Source: Acidianus hospitalis (GTDB taxonomy: Archaea > Thermoproteota > Thermoprotei_A > Sulfolobales > Sulfolobaceae). Taken from it: a DNA stretch of 5,188 nt. This document shows positions 5,166 through 5,188 of this stretch, one piece after another; position 1 is the stretch's first letter, and each line of letters opens with the position of its first letter. A program made the position numbers and the translations under genes. The stretch spans positions 1 to 5,188 of the forward strand of contig QEFD01000169.1 in the NCBI GenBank assembly GCA_003086435.1. The letters are read 5' to 3'. The notes below the pieces were generated by a model, which saw only the letters and a program-made list of their open reading frames with translations, was not told where the DNA came from and searched no databases.

Positions 5166-5188
5166 CACTAAGTAGTGGGGAGGATTTA
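5166..5188 (+). promoter_or_regulatory. Edge dyad and ribosome-binding-like GGGGAGG
   Basis: CACTA-AG-TAGTG (5166-5177) is a perfect 5-bp dyad with a 2-base spacer. It runs into GGGGAGGATTTA, whose GGAGG matches the archaeal anti-Shine-Dalgarno partner. A start codon placed right after the window edge would be at a workable distance. This is a guess that depends on sequence not shown. Confidence 0.25.

Overview
The window looks like chromosomal DNA from a crenarchaeon, most likely a member of the Sulfolobales. The evidence is its low G+C, the heavy use of ATA, AGA and AGG codons, A/T-rich TATA-like boxes about 25 bases before start codons, mostly absent ribosome binding sites (leaderless mRNAs), a GTG start, and U-rich tracts rather than hairpins at gene ends. 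The lineage is inferred from these traits and from the look of the proteins; no marker gene is present.

There are four complete protein genes, all apparently for surface glycan assembly. From left to right they are: (1) 63-1667, minus, a membrane protein with about 13 helices and an outside loop and outside C-terminal domain, most like a GT-C glycosyltransferase; (2) 1863-2951, plus, a GT-B fold GT4-type glycosyltransferase; (3) 2997-4016, plus, a GT-A fold GT2-type glycosyltransferase; (4) 4091-5116, minus, a second GT4-type glycosyltransferase with a GTG start. Genes 1 and 2 diverge from a 195-base control region rich in small dyads and TTACA motifs. Genes 2 and 3 are 45 bases apart, separated by a pyrimidine tract that can end one gene and start the next. 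Genes 3 and 4 converge on a 74-base gap.

A reasonable working model is that the three soluble enzymes add sugars from nucleotide donors to a lipid-linked glycan on the cytoplasmic face, and that the membrane protein acts on the outer face with a polyprenyl-phosphate sugar donor. The product could be an N-glycan for S-layer proteins, an exopolysaccharide or a glycolipid; the sequence does not decide which. No sugar-nucleotide synthesis gene, flippase or oligosaccharyltransferase is present.

Genes 2 and 3 are visibly more A/T-rich than genes 1 and 4 in hand-counted samples, which suggests a replaceable cassette inside a glycan locus. The left edge holds a perfect 11-bp inverted repeat beside a TATA-like box, and the right edge holds a possible divergent promoter and a ribosome-binding-like sequence for a gene outside the window. 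I found no RNA gene, CRISPR array, insertion sequence or replication origin. There is no gene-free stretch over 300 bases. I see no clear new biological system; the most interesting parts are the control regions and the unusual motifs in the glycosyltransferases.
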